In this document: in pieces, positions 9,070-16,967 of the stretch
How positions within the stretch are numbered: the stretch's first letter is position 1
Layout: every line of letters starts with the position of its first letter
DNA from: Rhodospirillaceae bacterium
GTDB lineage: Bacteria; Pseudomonadota; Alphaproteobacteria; Rhodospirillales; UBA2165
Length of the DNA stretch: 33,164 bases
Assembly (NCBI GenBank): GCA_018674495.1
Contig: JABHAA010000130.1
Location: 1-33,164, forward strand
Direction: 5' to 3'
Position numbers and translations under genes: made by a program
The notes under the pieces: model-generated
Told to the model about the DNA's origin: nothing
The model's input: only the letters and a program-made list of their open reading frames with translations
The model's database searches: none

Positions 9070-9194
9070 GCGGCGCACCGGACAAGGCCGGCCCGGTGGC
9101 AACCAGGTTGCTCCGCCGGTTTGCCGCCGAAGGCTTGGGCGCCTGCCGCCAGGCCGCCGCGCCCATTGGCCACGAAAGGCTGGGCATCGAATAG
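9066..9194 (+). CDS. Possible 42-aa ORF coupled to the cyclase gene
   Basis: An ATG overlaps the cyclase stop as ATGA and opens a 42-codon frame rich in Ala, Arg and Gly (begins MSGAPDKAGP). The overlap would permit translational coupling. No recognisable domain, signal or membrane segment is present, and the base composition fits chance readthrough of GC-rich DNA, so this may not be a gene. Confidence 0.18.
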   Translation: MSGAPDKAGPVATRLLRRFAAEGLGACRQAAAPIGHERLGIE

Positions 9195-9213
9195 GGGGGC
9201 GCCCCAACAACCG

Positions 9214-9251
9214 CATGCTGAGGAGCGAGCGCAGTGAGCGTCTCGAAGCAT
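9214..9251. repeat. REP-like imperfect palindrome
   Basis: The stretch starts with ATGCTGAGGAGCG and ends with GCGTCTCGAAGCAT, whose outer ATGCT/AGCAT arms pair and whose inner arms pair partly. It sits between the convergent cyclase and dehalogenase genes. The CTGAGGAGC...GTCTCGAAG pattern is familiar from intergenic repeats of many alphaproteobacteria. A separate short GC palindrome, GGGGCGCCCC, lies at 9196-9205. Either hairpin could help terminate transcription, but neither has a convincing T-run. The rest of 9195-9363 shows nothing else recognisable. Confidence 0.5.
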
Positions 9252-9363
9252 CGCCGGAGTTGGCGGATGTGGTATTGGGGCGATCCGATTTAGAGAATTC
9301 CCATGTCCGGGCCTAGCAGGCTGGCGATCAACATCCAAATCGCCGCCCCTGATCGAGCCGCCG

Positions 9364-10254
9364 CTATTGCGCATTGGCACTGAGGAACGGCATTAACCGT
9401 GCTACCAATTCATCCGGTGCCTCTTCGGGCAAGAAGTGCCCCGACGGCAACGGCCCGCCGGAAACGTCATCGGCCCAATTGCGCCAGATGTCCAACGGGT
9501 CAGCGTTAACACCGCCGAAGCCCCTGGAGCCAGCCCACAGGAATAGCAAAGGGCAAGTGATCCGCCGCCCAGCCTTGCGGTCTGCCAGGTCCAATTCCAT
9601 GTCGATTGTGGCACCGGCGCGATAATCCTCGCAGGTAGCGTGGATGACTTCGGGCTTGGCGAAGCAACGCATATACTCGGCCATGGCGGCGGCGTCGAAT
9701 TGAAAATTATCGCCGGCCCATTTCCGCATCAGCCATTTGGCGAAGAATTCCGGATCGCCGCCGATGAGCTTTTCCGGAAATGGTTCCGGTTGGGCCAGGA
9801 ACGGCCAATGGAAACCCCCGATGGCGCCGGCCTTGTTCCTGGCTTCCCAACTGTCCAAAGTCGTCACCACATCCAAAGACACCAGGTGCGTCACGCATTT
9901 CGGATGATCGAGCGCCAATCGGTAGGCGACGCGTGCCCCCCGGTCATGACCGACGACGGCGAAAGTCTCAAACCCCAATGCCGCCATCACCTCGACCATG
10001 TCCTTGGCCATGGTGCGCTTCGAATAGGCCATGTGCTCAGGGTCCGAGGCCGGACAGCCGCTATCGCCGTAACCCCGAAGGTCAGGCACAACGACGGTGA
10101 ATGCACCGGTCAGAAGCGGCGCGACAGCATGCCAACAGGCGTGTGTCTGCGGATATCCATGCAGCAGCAACACCGGTGGACCCGCACCGGCCAGGCGCAG
10201 GTTGATCTCAGTATCCGCTGTGCTGATGCGGCGGGTTTCAAAATTGTCGAACAT
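9364..10254 (-). CDS. Haloacetate dehalogenase (fluoroacetate dehalogenase-type alpha/beta hydrolase)
   Basis: This 296-aa alpha/beta hydrolase has the oxyanion motif HGYPQTH and the nucleophile elbow GHDRGAR. Residue positions match those known for fluoroacetate dehalogenase: nucleophile Asp104, carboxylate-binding Arg105 and Arg108, acid Asp128, halide-pocket His149/Trp150 (FHWPFL), Tyr211 and catalytic His273. The family hydrolyses haloacetates to glycolate through an ester intermediate, in the cytoplasm. The HW pair and Tyr are the residues that stabilise fluoride in characterised enzymes, so defluorination is plausible. An epoxide hydrolase is less likely because the Arg pair and halide pocket are complete. 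It is monocistronic or trails the kinase on the minus strand. Only a weak AAAAAGG element precedes the ATG. Confidence 0.85.
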   Translation of the reverse strand: MFDNFETRRISTADTEINLRLAGAGPPVLLLHGYPQTHACWHAVAPLLTGAFTVVVPDLRGYGDSGCPASDPEHMAYSKRTMAKDMVEVMAALGFETFAVVGHDRGARVAYRLALDHPKCVTHLVSLDVVTTLDSWEARNKAGAIGGFHWPFLAQPEPFPEKLIGGDPEFFAKWLMRKWAGDNFQFDAAAMAEYMRCFAKPEVIHATCEDYRAGATIDMELDLADRKAGRRITCPLLFLWAGSRGFGGVNADPLDIWRNWADDVSGGPLPSGHFLPEEAPDELVARLMPFLSANAQ

Positions 10255-10566
10255 GGCGCCTTTTTAGTTTTGAGCCGATTTTTGACAGATGAACACTCAA
10301 ACTGGCCCAATGATACGCAAACAGGGCGCTTTTGGAAGACATCAAACTTCCGGCCCGCATGCCTGAAATACGCTTTTGGTGCTGTGGACGGCTCCCACCC
10401 GAAGGCATCGTAGTGTGCCAATGTGGTAGTTTGCAAATGCGCTTAATGGCGGCTTTTGGGCTACAACCGTCATTCAGCCGTAGAATTTCGAGGTCTGCTT
10501 TGCTCCCCAAAAATCATCATTCCGGCGATTTCCGCTAAATGACTGGGTTTGACATTTAGGAGACGC
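10255..10566. other. Gene-poor gap upstream of the dehalogenase, with degenerate repeat copy A
   Basis: No convincing gene is seen in these 312 bases; short open frames lack ribosome sites and coding character. Composition becomes AT-richer than the flanking enzyme genes. Bases 10445-10495 resemble 11941-11992 on the other side of the kinase gene, sharing for example TTGGGCTA, TTCAG and GAATTTC in the same order. The promoter of the dehalogenase should lie here, but I see no clear -35/-10 pair. Confidence 0.5.
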
Positions 10567-11736
10567 TCATTCTTCGATGGGCAGATCGATCCAAAATGTA
10601 CTGCCGACATCCTGTTGACTTTCAAAGCCAATCTTTCCGCCCAGCAAAACCGAGATTTTCTTAGCAATGGTCAATCCGATACCCGTGCCTGCGATATTTC
10701 CCGCCTCGAGGCCAAGACGATTAAACGGCGTAAACAGATCGGACTGCTTGTCTTCCGGAATACCTATTCCAGTATCTGTAACACTTATCCGCAGAAACCC
10801 CTCGTTCGTATCTTTGGCATTGACGGTTACCAACCCGTCTTCCCGATTGTATTTAACTGCATTGATCAAGAAATTTATGAGCGCCTGACTAAGGTAGTGG
10901 CGATCCGTTCTGATCCTGGAAACAATTGTTGGATTAGGGTCAAAGATGAACGTAATACTTCCGGCACTGGCGGAACCGCGAACCATATCTAAGCTGGAGT
11001 TAATCACCTCATAAATATCGAGGTCTTCGACCTTCAAGTCAAAATTCCCAGACTCGATTTTTGATAGCTCTAATACTTGATTGATAAGATTTAGGAGATG
11101 TTCCCCGCTGTTGGTTACATGCGACAAACATTTCTTTTGATTTTCAGAAAGTGGTTCTTTCAGGTTGCTCGCCAACAATTGGCTAAATCCAAGAATAGAG
11201 TTCATCGGCGTGCGCAGTTCGTGGCTCATGGACGACAGAAAATCCGATTTGGCTTTACTTGCAGCTAAGGCCTCCGCCACGCTTTCGGAAAGCTCCCTGG
11301 TACGCTCTTCAACTTTCGACTCCAGTTCTTCCCGGGCGCTCAAGAGATCCAGTTCCAGCTGTTTACGTTCGGTAATATCAGTCCAATAGCCAACAATGGT
11401 TACGGGTTGATTATCGTCATCGACGATCAGGCGGAGGTCGTCGTGCATCCATCGATAAGTGCCGTCGCTGTGGCGAAAACGGTAGTCATGGCTGTGGACC
11501 CCATGCTCAAAAATAGCGCCGAGTCCTTCAAAGACGACAGGGCTATCATCCGGGTGGATATTCGACGCCCAGAATCCTGGCGTGCTCAGAAATTCATCCG
11601 GTTCATATCCCAACTGATCTTTAATATTGGGGGTGATCGACCTCGCCGCAAAATTTCCGAATGCCTCACACGTATAAACAACAATCGGGCCAATCGAAAT
11701 TAGATCGGCAAGTTCCCCAAGGTAATTTTTGTACAT
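10567..11736 (-). CDS. Soluble PAS-domain histidine kinase
   Basis: This 389-aa kinase has a PAS domain at about residues 15-125, ending in the usual GYWTDITERK junction. A short coiled coil spans about 126-160. The HisKA H-box SHELRTPMNSILGFS has phospho-acceptor His172. The HATPase domain carries an N-box with Asn292 (LINAVKYN), a G1 box DTGIGIP (321-327), an F-box LFTPFNRLG and a G2 box GTGIGL (350-355). No membrane segment is present, so it senses a cytoplasmic signal. No response regulator is adjacent. The ATG is the only usable start before an in-frame stop at 11784, although no strong ribosome site precedes it. A 60-base sample of the gene is 47% GC against 63% for a sample of the amidase gene, suggesting more recent acquisition. 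Confidence 0.9.
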   Translation of the reverse strand: MYKNYLGELADLISIGPIVVYTCEAFGNFAARSITPNIKDQLGYEPDEFLSTPGFWASNIHPDDSPVVFEGLGAIFEHGVHSHDYRFRHSDGTYRWMHDDLRLIVDDDNQPVTIVGYWTDITERKQLELDLLSAREELESKVEERTRELSESVAEALAASKAKSDFLSSMSHELRTPMNSILGFSQLLASNLKEPLSENQKKCLSHVTNSGEHLLNLINQVLELSKIESGNFDLKVEDLDIYEVINSSLDMVRGSASAGSITFIFDPNPTIVSRIRTDRHYLSQALINFLINAVKYNREDGLVTVNAKDTNEGFLRISVTDTGIGIPEDKQSDLFTPFNRLGLEAGNIAGTGIGLTIAKKISVLLGGKIGFESQQDVGSTFWIDLPIEE

Positions 11737-12057
11737 ATTGGACGACGGCCCCCAGGTATTTGTCTTTACCCACTCTCCCGTTCACTGCTTAGTGTCTCAA
11801 CCCTTACCGAATGCTAAATTTCCCGCTAGGAAAATTGCACCTCAGCACTGTCACTAAGTGGTAGTTAACAATAAAAAAACCAAGTTCTACATCCAATTAC
11901 TGCGCTTTATTCCCAACAAAAACGGTGTTCAGCCCTTGAGAATGTCGCATCTTGGGCTAGAAGCTGCCGTTCAGCGCCGGAATTTCCAAGTCCACAGTTA
12001 CTCTCGAAAAAGCGCGTTCCCGGCATGTGGACCTAAACACGGTTTCGAATTGTTAGC
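11737..12057. other. AT-rich gap upstream of the kinase, with degenerate repeat copy B
   Basis: These 321 bases hold no convincing gene. An open frame at 11858-12070 runs into the 3' end of the dioxygenase gene and looks accidental. Bases 11941-11992 are the partner of the imperfect repeat at 10445-10495. Inverted heptamers GTCCACA (11991-11997) and TGTGGAC (12025-12031), and CTTAGTG (11788-11794) and CACTAAG (11851-11857), are present but too far apart to be strong hairpins. The kinase promoter should lie in the left half; no clear hexamers are seen. Confidence 0.5.
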
Positions 12058-12999
12058 TCACGAAACCTGATCGACGAAGGCTTGGGTTGGCGGTGGGCCC
12101 CATTGGGAGCCGACCACGCCCTCGCCGCGCGGATGCAGTGCCAGCGGATGGTCGTGGTTCAGCATGTCGCTATCGGTCCAGTGTTCGTGCAGATGGCCCC
12201 ACGGGCATAGCCAATAATCAAACACCTGAGCGCCGATCACATGCCGCCCCGGCCCCCACATATGGCTGCCGCTATTGGCTGCTTTCATATGGTCGTGGCC
12301 GATCAGCAAGTCGTCCGTATCCGCAACCTCGAAGGCCAGGTGGTTGAGGCCTGCGCGCATCCCGTGGACGCAGAGGAAGGTATGATGATCCACATATTCC
12401 GCGCCATGATCGACCCGGTTGAACGAGGCCATGACATTGTCTTCGGTGTCCACATAAATTTCGTCACTGCCAACAAAACCGAGGGTCGAGCGGTACCAGG
12501 CAACGGTGGCCGCCGGATCAGGGGACACGATACCGAAATGGCCAAGCCGCTTCACATGGGCCGGGCCGGCTTTCAGGATTTTGCGGGTTCCAGCGCGGCG
12601 CCGGCTGGCATCGCCGGTATTCATTACGTTGGCGCGCACGCCCAAAGGTTCCAGCTTCGCCATGCCGTGCACCACCTCGATGGAAATTCCATTGGGATCG
12701 GTCAATCGCACCCGCTGCCCGCCGCCCGGCTCGTCCATGGTTTCCACTGGCGTGGCACCGTCGGCTTTGGAAATTTGGATCAGGTCGTCGGCGTTTTGAG
12801 CGTGGAAGGCGAGCCCGATAAATTTCGGCTCTCCCAGTTCGGTAATGTGGATATGATGCCCTGGGCCGGTGCCCCGCATATAGAGCGCGGTTTTCGTCCG
12901 CGCCGCGCGGACCAGACCGAAATCCGTCAGAAAGGCCTCCATCCGGTCCAGGTCCGGCGCTTGCAAACGGCTATAGGCGACATCGGCAATATTGATCAT
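12058..12999 (-). CDS. Type I extradiol dioxygenase (VOC family)
   Basis: This 313-aa protein consists of two vicinal-oxygen-chelate modules, as in catechol 2,3-dioxygenase and 2,3-dihydroxybiphenyl dioxygenase. The 2-His-1-carboxylate iron site is intact in the second half: His154 (LGHFGIV), His220 (LNHLAFEV) and Glu272 in HEHWTD, equivalent to the usual EYYTD motif. Such enzymes cleave a catechol-type ring next to its hydroxyls. The ATG at 12999 is preferred to the in-frame GTG at 13020 because GAAAGG lies just upstream of it. It is divergent from the gentisate dioxygenase-like gene across a repeat-rich control region, so both ring-cleavage genes may answer to the same regulator. No downstream hydrolase or decarboxylase of the meta pathway is adjacent. 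Confidence 0.88.
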   Translation of the reverse strand: MINIADVAYSRLQAPDLDRMEAFLTDFGLVRAARTKTALYMRGTGPGHHIHITELGEPKFIGLAFHAQNADDLIQISKADGATPVETMDEPGGGQRVRLTDPNGISIEVVHGMAKLEPLGVRANVMNTGDASRRRAGTRKILKAGPAHVKRLGHFGIVSPDPAATVAWYRSTLGFVGSDEIYVDTEDNVMASFNRVDHGAEYVDHHTFLCVHGMRAGLNHLAFEVADTDDLLIGHDHMKAANSGSHMWGPGRHVIGAQVFDYWLCPWGHLHEHWTDSDMLNHDHPLALHPRGEGVVGSQWGPPPTQAFVDQVS

Positions 13000-13081
13000 C
13001 GAAACTGGCCTTTCAGCCACTTGATTTGTTCCAATTTTGTACTATATCAACCGGGTGCGAATAACGCGTCCGATCGGCAAG

Positions 13082-13135
13082 TATAATACCGTTAGGAACC
13101 GTTATAAACCGTAAGGAATAGTAATGAAACGGTAT
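13082..13135. promoter_or_regulatory. Divergent control region with 10-bp direct repeats and inverted repeat
   Basis: A perfect -10 box TATAAT (13082-13087, + strand) lacks a recognisable -35. It runs straight into three head-to-tail decamers: ACCGTTAGGA (13088-13097), ACCGTTATAA (13098-13107) and ACCGTAAGGA (13108-13117). ATACCGTT (13086-13093) is also repeated in inverted orientation as AACGGTAT (13128-13135). The one-helical-turn period puts the sites on one DNA face, as expected for an operator bound by a dimer or oligomer between the divergent dioxygenase genes. The regulator is not encoded next to it. Confidence 0.55.
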
Positions 13136-13167
13136 GGTCGTTTTAACGAATATATGTCGCATCCCGC

Positions 13168-13184
13168 CATGCGCCCGGCGCATG
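13168..13184. repeat. Perfect GC-rich palindrome in the dioxygenase leader
   Basis: CATGCGCC and GGCGCATG flank a single central base. Outer CCCGC and GCGGG stretches could extend the structure. It lies in the presumed 5' leader of the gentisate dioxygenase-like gene, 86 bases before its ATG, and could be a second protein-binding site or an mRNA hairpin. Confidence 0.4.
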
Positions 13185-13270
13185 CCTCGGGCGGGGTTAC
13201 GCCAGCGGGGGAATGCGATTAGAATGCGGTCATCAAAAATGAGAAACGCAAGAGCCGGGGAGATGAAACC

Positions 13271-14260
13271 ATGGATGTAAGTGAAGTACGCGGAGCCAAT
13301 TACGAGGCCCAGTTCGCCGATGTGGCGGATATGGACGATTTTTATGGGCGTATCGAGGACATGGGCGTGGTCTGTGGCTGGCGCAAGGGTGGCGATCAAT
13401 CCCGGGACGCGGAGCCGTCCTCGCCCTATAAATCGGCCCATTGGAAGTATGCCCAATGCCGGGCGGCCTTGGATGCGGCGGCGAAATTGATCAGCGCCGA
13501 AGAAGCCGGGCGCCGCATCCTCAATTTCCGCAATCCGATCCCGGAGAATGATCTGGGCTCGTCGCGGACGCTGCTCAACGCCTATCAGCTTGTCATGCCT
13601 GGCGAAAAGGCGCCGTCGCACCGGCACACGGCGCACGCGCTTCGCGTTATTTTGGATTCGAAAGATATGTATTCGGTGGTGTCGGGCGAAAAGACTTTGA
13701 TGGAAACCGGCGACGTGGTGCTGACGCCGGGCGGCATGTGGCACAGCCACGAGCACAATGGCGACGCGCCCGCCTACTGGATCGACGGGCTCGACGTGCC
13801 CCTGGTCAATCTGTTGCAGGTGCAGACCTGGGAGCCCTACCCGGGCGGCTATGAGAAAGTGGAAAAGGTGGTGCGGGTATCGCCCATGCGCTTCGCCGGC
13901 GAGGATATTCAAAGACGCCTGGACGCCGCCGCGCCAGACACCGAAGGTTATTACGGCCCCAGGGTGCTGCTGGAAACGCCCGACATGCCGACCATCGGCG
14001 TGCACGTGATGCGATTGGAAGCCGGGCAGTCGACGCGCCAATACCGCACCAACGCCAATATCACCTTTGCCTCCATGCAAGGCTCGGGCACCACGATTAT
14101 CGACGGCGAAGAGATCAATTGGAATCACGGCGATATTTTCGTGGCACCCACTTGGCGCTGGATCGAGCACCGGGCAAACGAAGACGTGCAGCTGTTTTCC
14201 ATGACCGACGCGCCGCTATTGGAGTTTGCCAAGTACCTTAAGTTTGAAGGCAAAGAATAA
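13271..14260 (+). CDS. Gentisate 1,2-dioxygenase-like bicupin
   Basis: This 329-aa protein has two cupin domains. The first (about residues 100-165) has the iron ligands His117 and His119 in APSHRHTAHALR and a third His near 158 in GGMWHSHEH, matching gentisate/salicylate dioxygenase architecture. The second cupin (about 240-320) lacks the full set of histidines, as is usual in this family. Gentisate dioxygenase opens 2,5-dihydroxybenzoate to maleylpyruvate; related members act on salicylate or hydroxynaphthoate. GGGGAG at 13257-13262 supports the ATG. It is followed 20 bases later by a Rieske oxygenase, which could supply the dihydroxy substrate. Dedicated maleylpyruvate isomerase and fumarylpyruvate hydrolase genes are not adjacent, so the exact substrate is uncertain. 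Confidence 0.85.
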   Translation: MDVSEVRGANYEAQFADVADMDDFYGRIEDMGVVCGWRKGGDQSRDAEPSSPYKSAHWKYAQCRAALDAAAKLISAEEAGRRILNFRNPIPENDLGSSRTLLNAYQLVMPGEKAPSHRHTAHALRVILDSKDMYSVVSGEKTLMETGDVVLTPGGMWHSHEHNGDAPAYWIDGLDVPLVNLLQVQTWEPYPGGYEKVEKVVRVSPMRFAGEDIQRRLDAAAPDTEGYYGPRVLLETPDMPTIGVHVMRLEAGQSTRQYRTNANITFASMQGSGTTIIDGEEINWNHGDIFVAPTWRWIEHRANEDVQLFSMTDAPLLEFAKYLKFEGKE

Positions 14261-14280
14261 TCCCGGGGGGGACTGACAAA

Positions 14281-15588
14281 ATGACCACAGAAGCCGAAAA
14301 CGAAACCCTGACCCGGGTTGGGCCGGGCACCAAGATGGGCGAACTGATGCGCCAGTTCTGGATACCGGCGGCCATGTCATCGGAACTTGTGGCCGACGGT
14401 GATCCGGTGCGGCTTATGTTGCTCGGCGAAAAGCTGATCGCGTTTCGGGATTCGTCGGGCCGCGCCGGTATCATGGATCACCGTTGCCCGCACCGTTGCG
14501 CCTCGCTTTTTTTCGGGCGCAACGAAGAAGACGGCATTCGCTGCGTCTATCACGGCTGGAAGTTCGACGTGGACGGCAATTGTTTGGATATGGCCAACGT
14601 GCCGCCGCATCGGGATTTCAAACAAAAGGTGAAGGCCAAAGCCTATAAGGCCGAGGAACGCAACGGCCTTGTCTGGGTGTTCATGGGCGACCAGGAAAAT
14701 GTGCCGGGCCTGCCCGAACACGAAGCCACGCTGGTGCCCGAAGAGCAGATGATGATCAATTTTAAGCTGCGCGAATGCAACTGGCTGCAGGCCATCGAGG
14801 GCGAGATCGATACCTCGCATCTGGGTTTTTTGCATTTCGGTAGCGTCGGCAAGGGCAATTTCGAGGACGCTACCTTCCGTTCCACCGTCGCCAACCGGGC
14901 GCCCGAATATATCAGCCGCGAAACCGATTACGGCGCCGTCTACGCCGCCCACCGCCCAGCCGCCGAGCGCCCTGGGATGACCAATTGGCGGCTGGCCCAT
15001 TTCCTCTTTCCCTGCTTCGCCCTGCCGCCCTTGGCCGCATTGGATACCAATGTCAGTTTGCGCGGCTATATTCCCATGGATGACGAGAATACCATGTGCG
15101 TGATCCTGTTCAAAAAAGACAACCGCACGGCAGACGATTGGGCCGAGCGTAACGCCATCGCCGGCGGCGACGATTTCCATTGTCTGCCCAACACAACCGA
15201 TTGGAAGGGCCGCTTCCGGTTGAAGGAAAACAAGGAAAACGACTATTTGATCGACCGGGATTTGCAGCGCACGAAATCCTATACCGGCATCGGCGGCATC
15301 TTGCTTCAGGACCATGCGGTGGTCGAAAGCATGGGCCCCATTAGTGACCGCACCTTAGAACACTTGGCGCCATCGGACCGGATGATCACCGAAACCCGCC
15401 GCGCACTTTTGCGTGCCGCCGACGCCTACGCCAAGGACGGCACCTTGCCCGCCGCCGCATCCGATCCATCCGCCTTCGCCCGCACACGCGGCGGCGCCTT
15501 CTTCACCGAAGACGGCGCCGACTGGATCGAATCCTACGACGAAATCATGTCCGCGGCGCCGATCGCCAGCAGGATCGCGGCCGAATAA
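14281..15588 (+). CDS. Rieske aromatic ring-hydroxylating oxygenase, phthalate 4,5-dioxygenase-like
   Basis: This 435-aa oxygenase component has a Rieske [2Fe-2S] site with Cys69-x-His71, then Cys88-x2-His91 (CPHRCAS...CVYHGWKFD). A catalytic-domain mononuclear-iron motif, IDTSHLGFLH, follows the family EGEIDT segment. The N-terminal layout (GELMRQFWIPA, GDPVRLMLLGE, FRDSSGRAG) resembles single-component-alpha phthalate oxygenase-type enzymes. It needs a separate reductase, and none is adjacent. A G-run at 14265-14271 serves as ribosome site. It is co-directional with the gentisate-type dioxygenase, so hydroxylation or O-demethylation of an aromatic acid before ring cleavage is a reasonable inference. 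Its stop is two bases from the stop of the convergent MATE gene, leaving no room for a terminator. Confidence 0.9.
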   Translation: MTTEAENETLTRVGPGTKMGELMRQFWIPAAMSSELVADGDPVRLMLLGEKLIAFRDSSGRAGIMDHRCPHRCASLFFGRNEEDGIRCVYHGWKFDVDGNCLDMANVPPHRDFKQKVKAKAYKAEERNGLVWVFMGDQENVPGLPEHEATLVPEEQMMINFKLRECNWLQAIEGEIDTSHLGFLHFGSVGKGNFEDATFRSTVANRAPEYISRETDYGAVYAAHRPAAERPGMTNWRLAHFLFPCFALPPLAALDTNVSLRGYIPMDDENTMCVILFKKDNRTADDWAERNAIAGGDDFHCLPNTTDWKGRFRLKENKENDYLIDRDLQRTKSYTGIGGILLQDHAVVESMGPISDRTLEHLAPSDRMITETRRALLRAADAYAKDGTLPAAASDPSAFARTRGGAFFTEDGADWIESYDEIMSAAPIASRIAAE

Positions 15589-15590
15589 AA

Positions 15591-16952
15591 CTAACGCTCC
15601 GGGTTCCAGACGCGGGAGAACAGCGACCCTGCGATAACGGCGCCGAACACGAACAATCCGGCGGAGACGAACGCAAACAGCGCCGCCGGGCCGCCGCCGA
15701 ACCAGGCCACTGCCACCCAGCCGCCGCCCGCCGCAACGACCAGGCGCAAGACCCCGGCGCTGAATGGCCAGGCCATGTTGCCGGTGCCTTGGGATGCAAA
15801 ATAGAGCGCCATGCCAAGCCCGAACATGCCGTACATGGGACCGGCGATGCGCAAATAGACCGCGCCGAATTCAAACGCGTCGGTATCGGACGTGAACAGG
15901 CCCAGCCACAGGTTGGGCCAGATGGCGGCGGCAATGCCGATGGCGCCGGTGATAGCGAAGATGGCAAGCCCGCCGGTCCAGGCGAAGGCCCGCGCCCGGG
16001 CAAACTGGCGGGCGCCGAAATTGGTGCCGACGGCGGTGGTCAGCACGCCGCCGGCGCCGAACGCGATGGGGATCAGGATCAGCTCCAGGCGGCTGCCCAA
16101 TCCATAGCCCGCCAGCGCCGCGGTCCCGTGTTCTGCGGCCAGGCGGGTGACGATGAGCACCGTGGCGATAGTCAGAAAGGCATTGCCGCAAGCAACGCCG
16201 CCGACCTTGGCGATGTCGTGGAACAAAGCCCGTTGCAGACGCGCGCCGCTCAGCGCCAAACGAACGCCGAGGCGGCCCGCGCCGAGAAAGCCGCCGAGGA
16301 TGATCGCCGCCAGGCTGAAGCTGACGACCAGGGCAACCGCCGGGCCGCGAATACCAAGCGCCGGCAGCGGCCCCCAGCCAAGGGTGAGGGCGCCGGAAAG
16401 GAGGATCTGCAAAGCGCTTGTAAGGATCATCACGCCCGCCGGCAGCGTCATATTGCCGGTGCCGCGGATGATCGAGGCAAAAGAGTTGGCCAGCCACATA
16501 GCGATGCCGGCACCAAAGAGGATTTCAGCATAGGCGACGGCGCCGGTCAGCACCGCACCGGTGCCGCCAAGCAAACGGAACAAAGGCTGGGCAAATATGG
16601 CGGCGATGATCAGGTACGCCGCCGCCATCAGGAAAGCGATGACGATGGCGTGCAGGACAATGGCATCGGCGCGGGCGCGGTCGCCGGCGCCGAGGGCGCG
16701 GGCAACCGCCGAGGAGATGCCGCCGCCCATGGCGCCCGCCGACATCATCGACATCAAGGTTTGGACGGGAAAGACAATGGCGAGGGAGGCAAGTGCGGTG
16801 ATGCCCAATTGGCCGACGAACCAGGCGTCGGCGATGGTGACCAGGGTTTGGATGGTCATGACCACGATGTTGGGCGCCGCCATGCGGGAGATGAGCGGGC
16901 CGATGGGAGCGTTCAAAAGTGCGCGCAGTCGGGGGTTATCCGCGCCTTGCAT
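15591..16952 (-). CDS. MATE family efflux transporter
   Basis: This 453-aa protein is almost entirely hydrophobic, with about twelve membrane segments in two similar halves, the hallmark of MATE exporters. Typical segments include ADAWFVGQLG in the first helix pair, GGGISSAVARALGAGD after helix 2 and the GNxxFG-like GTNFGARQFARARAF in the second half. MATE proteins expel cationic drugs or metabolites in exchange for H+ or Na+ across the inner membrane. It is the last gene of a minus-strand set (aldo/keto reductase, DUF6064 protein, MATE), 15 bases after the DUF6064 gene. AAAGG lies about 12 bases before the ATG. The exported compound is unknown. Confidence 0.92.
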   Translation of the reverse strand: MQGADNPRLRALLNAPIGPLISRMAAPNIVVMTIQTLVTIADAWFVGQLGITALASLAIVFPVQTLMSMMSAGAMGGGISSAVARALGAGDRARADAIVLHAIVIAFLMAAAYLIIAAIFAQPLFRLLGGTGAVLTGAVAYAEILFGAGIAMWLANSFASIIRGTGNMTLPAGVMILTSALQILLSGALTLGWGPLPALGIRGPAVALVVSFSLAAIILGGFLGAGRLGVRLALSGARLQRALFHDIAKVGGVACGNAFLTIATVLIVTRLAAEHGTAALAGYGLGSRLELILIPIAFGAGGVLTTAVGTNFGARQFARARAFAWTGGLAIFAITGAIGIAAAIWPNLWLGLFTSDTDAFEFGAVYLRIAGPMYGMFGLGMALYFASQGTGNMAWPFSAGVLRLVVAAGGGWVAVAWFGGGPAALFAFVSAGLFVFGAVIAGSLFSRVWNPER

Positions 16953-16967
16953 GTGGCATCAGCCTTT

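Noticed and set aside
11858..12070. 70-codon plus-strand frame in the kinase-dioxygenase gap
   Set aside because: No ribosome site. It contains the degenerate repeat and overlaps the 3' end of the dioxygenase gene, so it is probably accidental.
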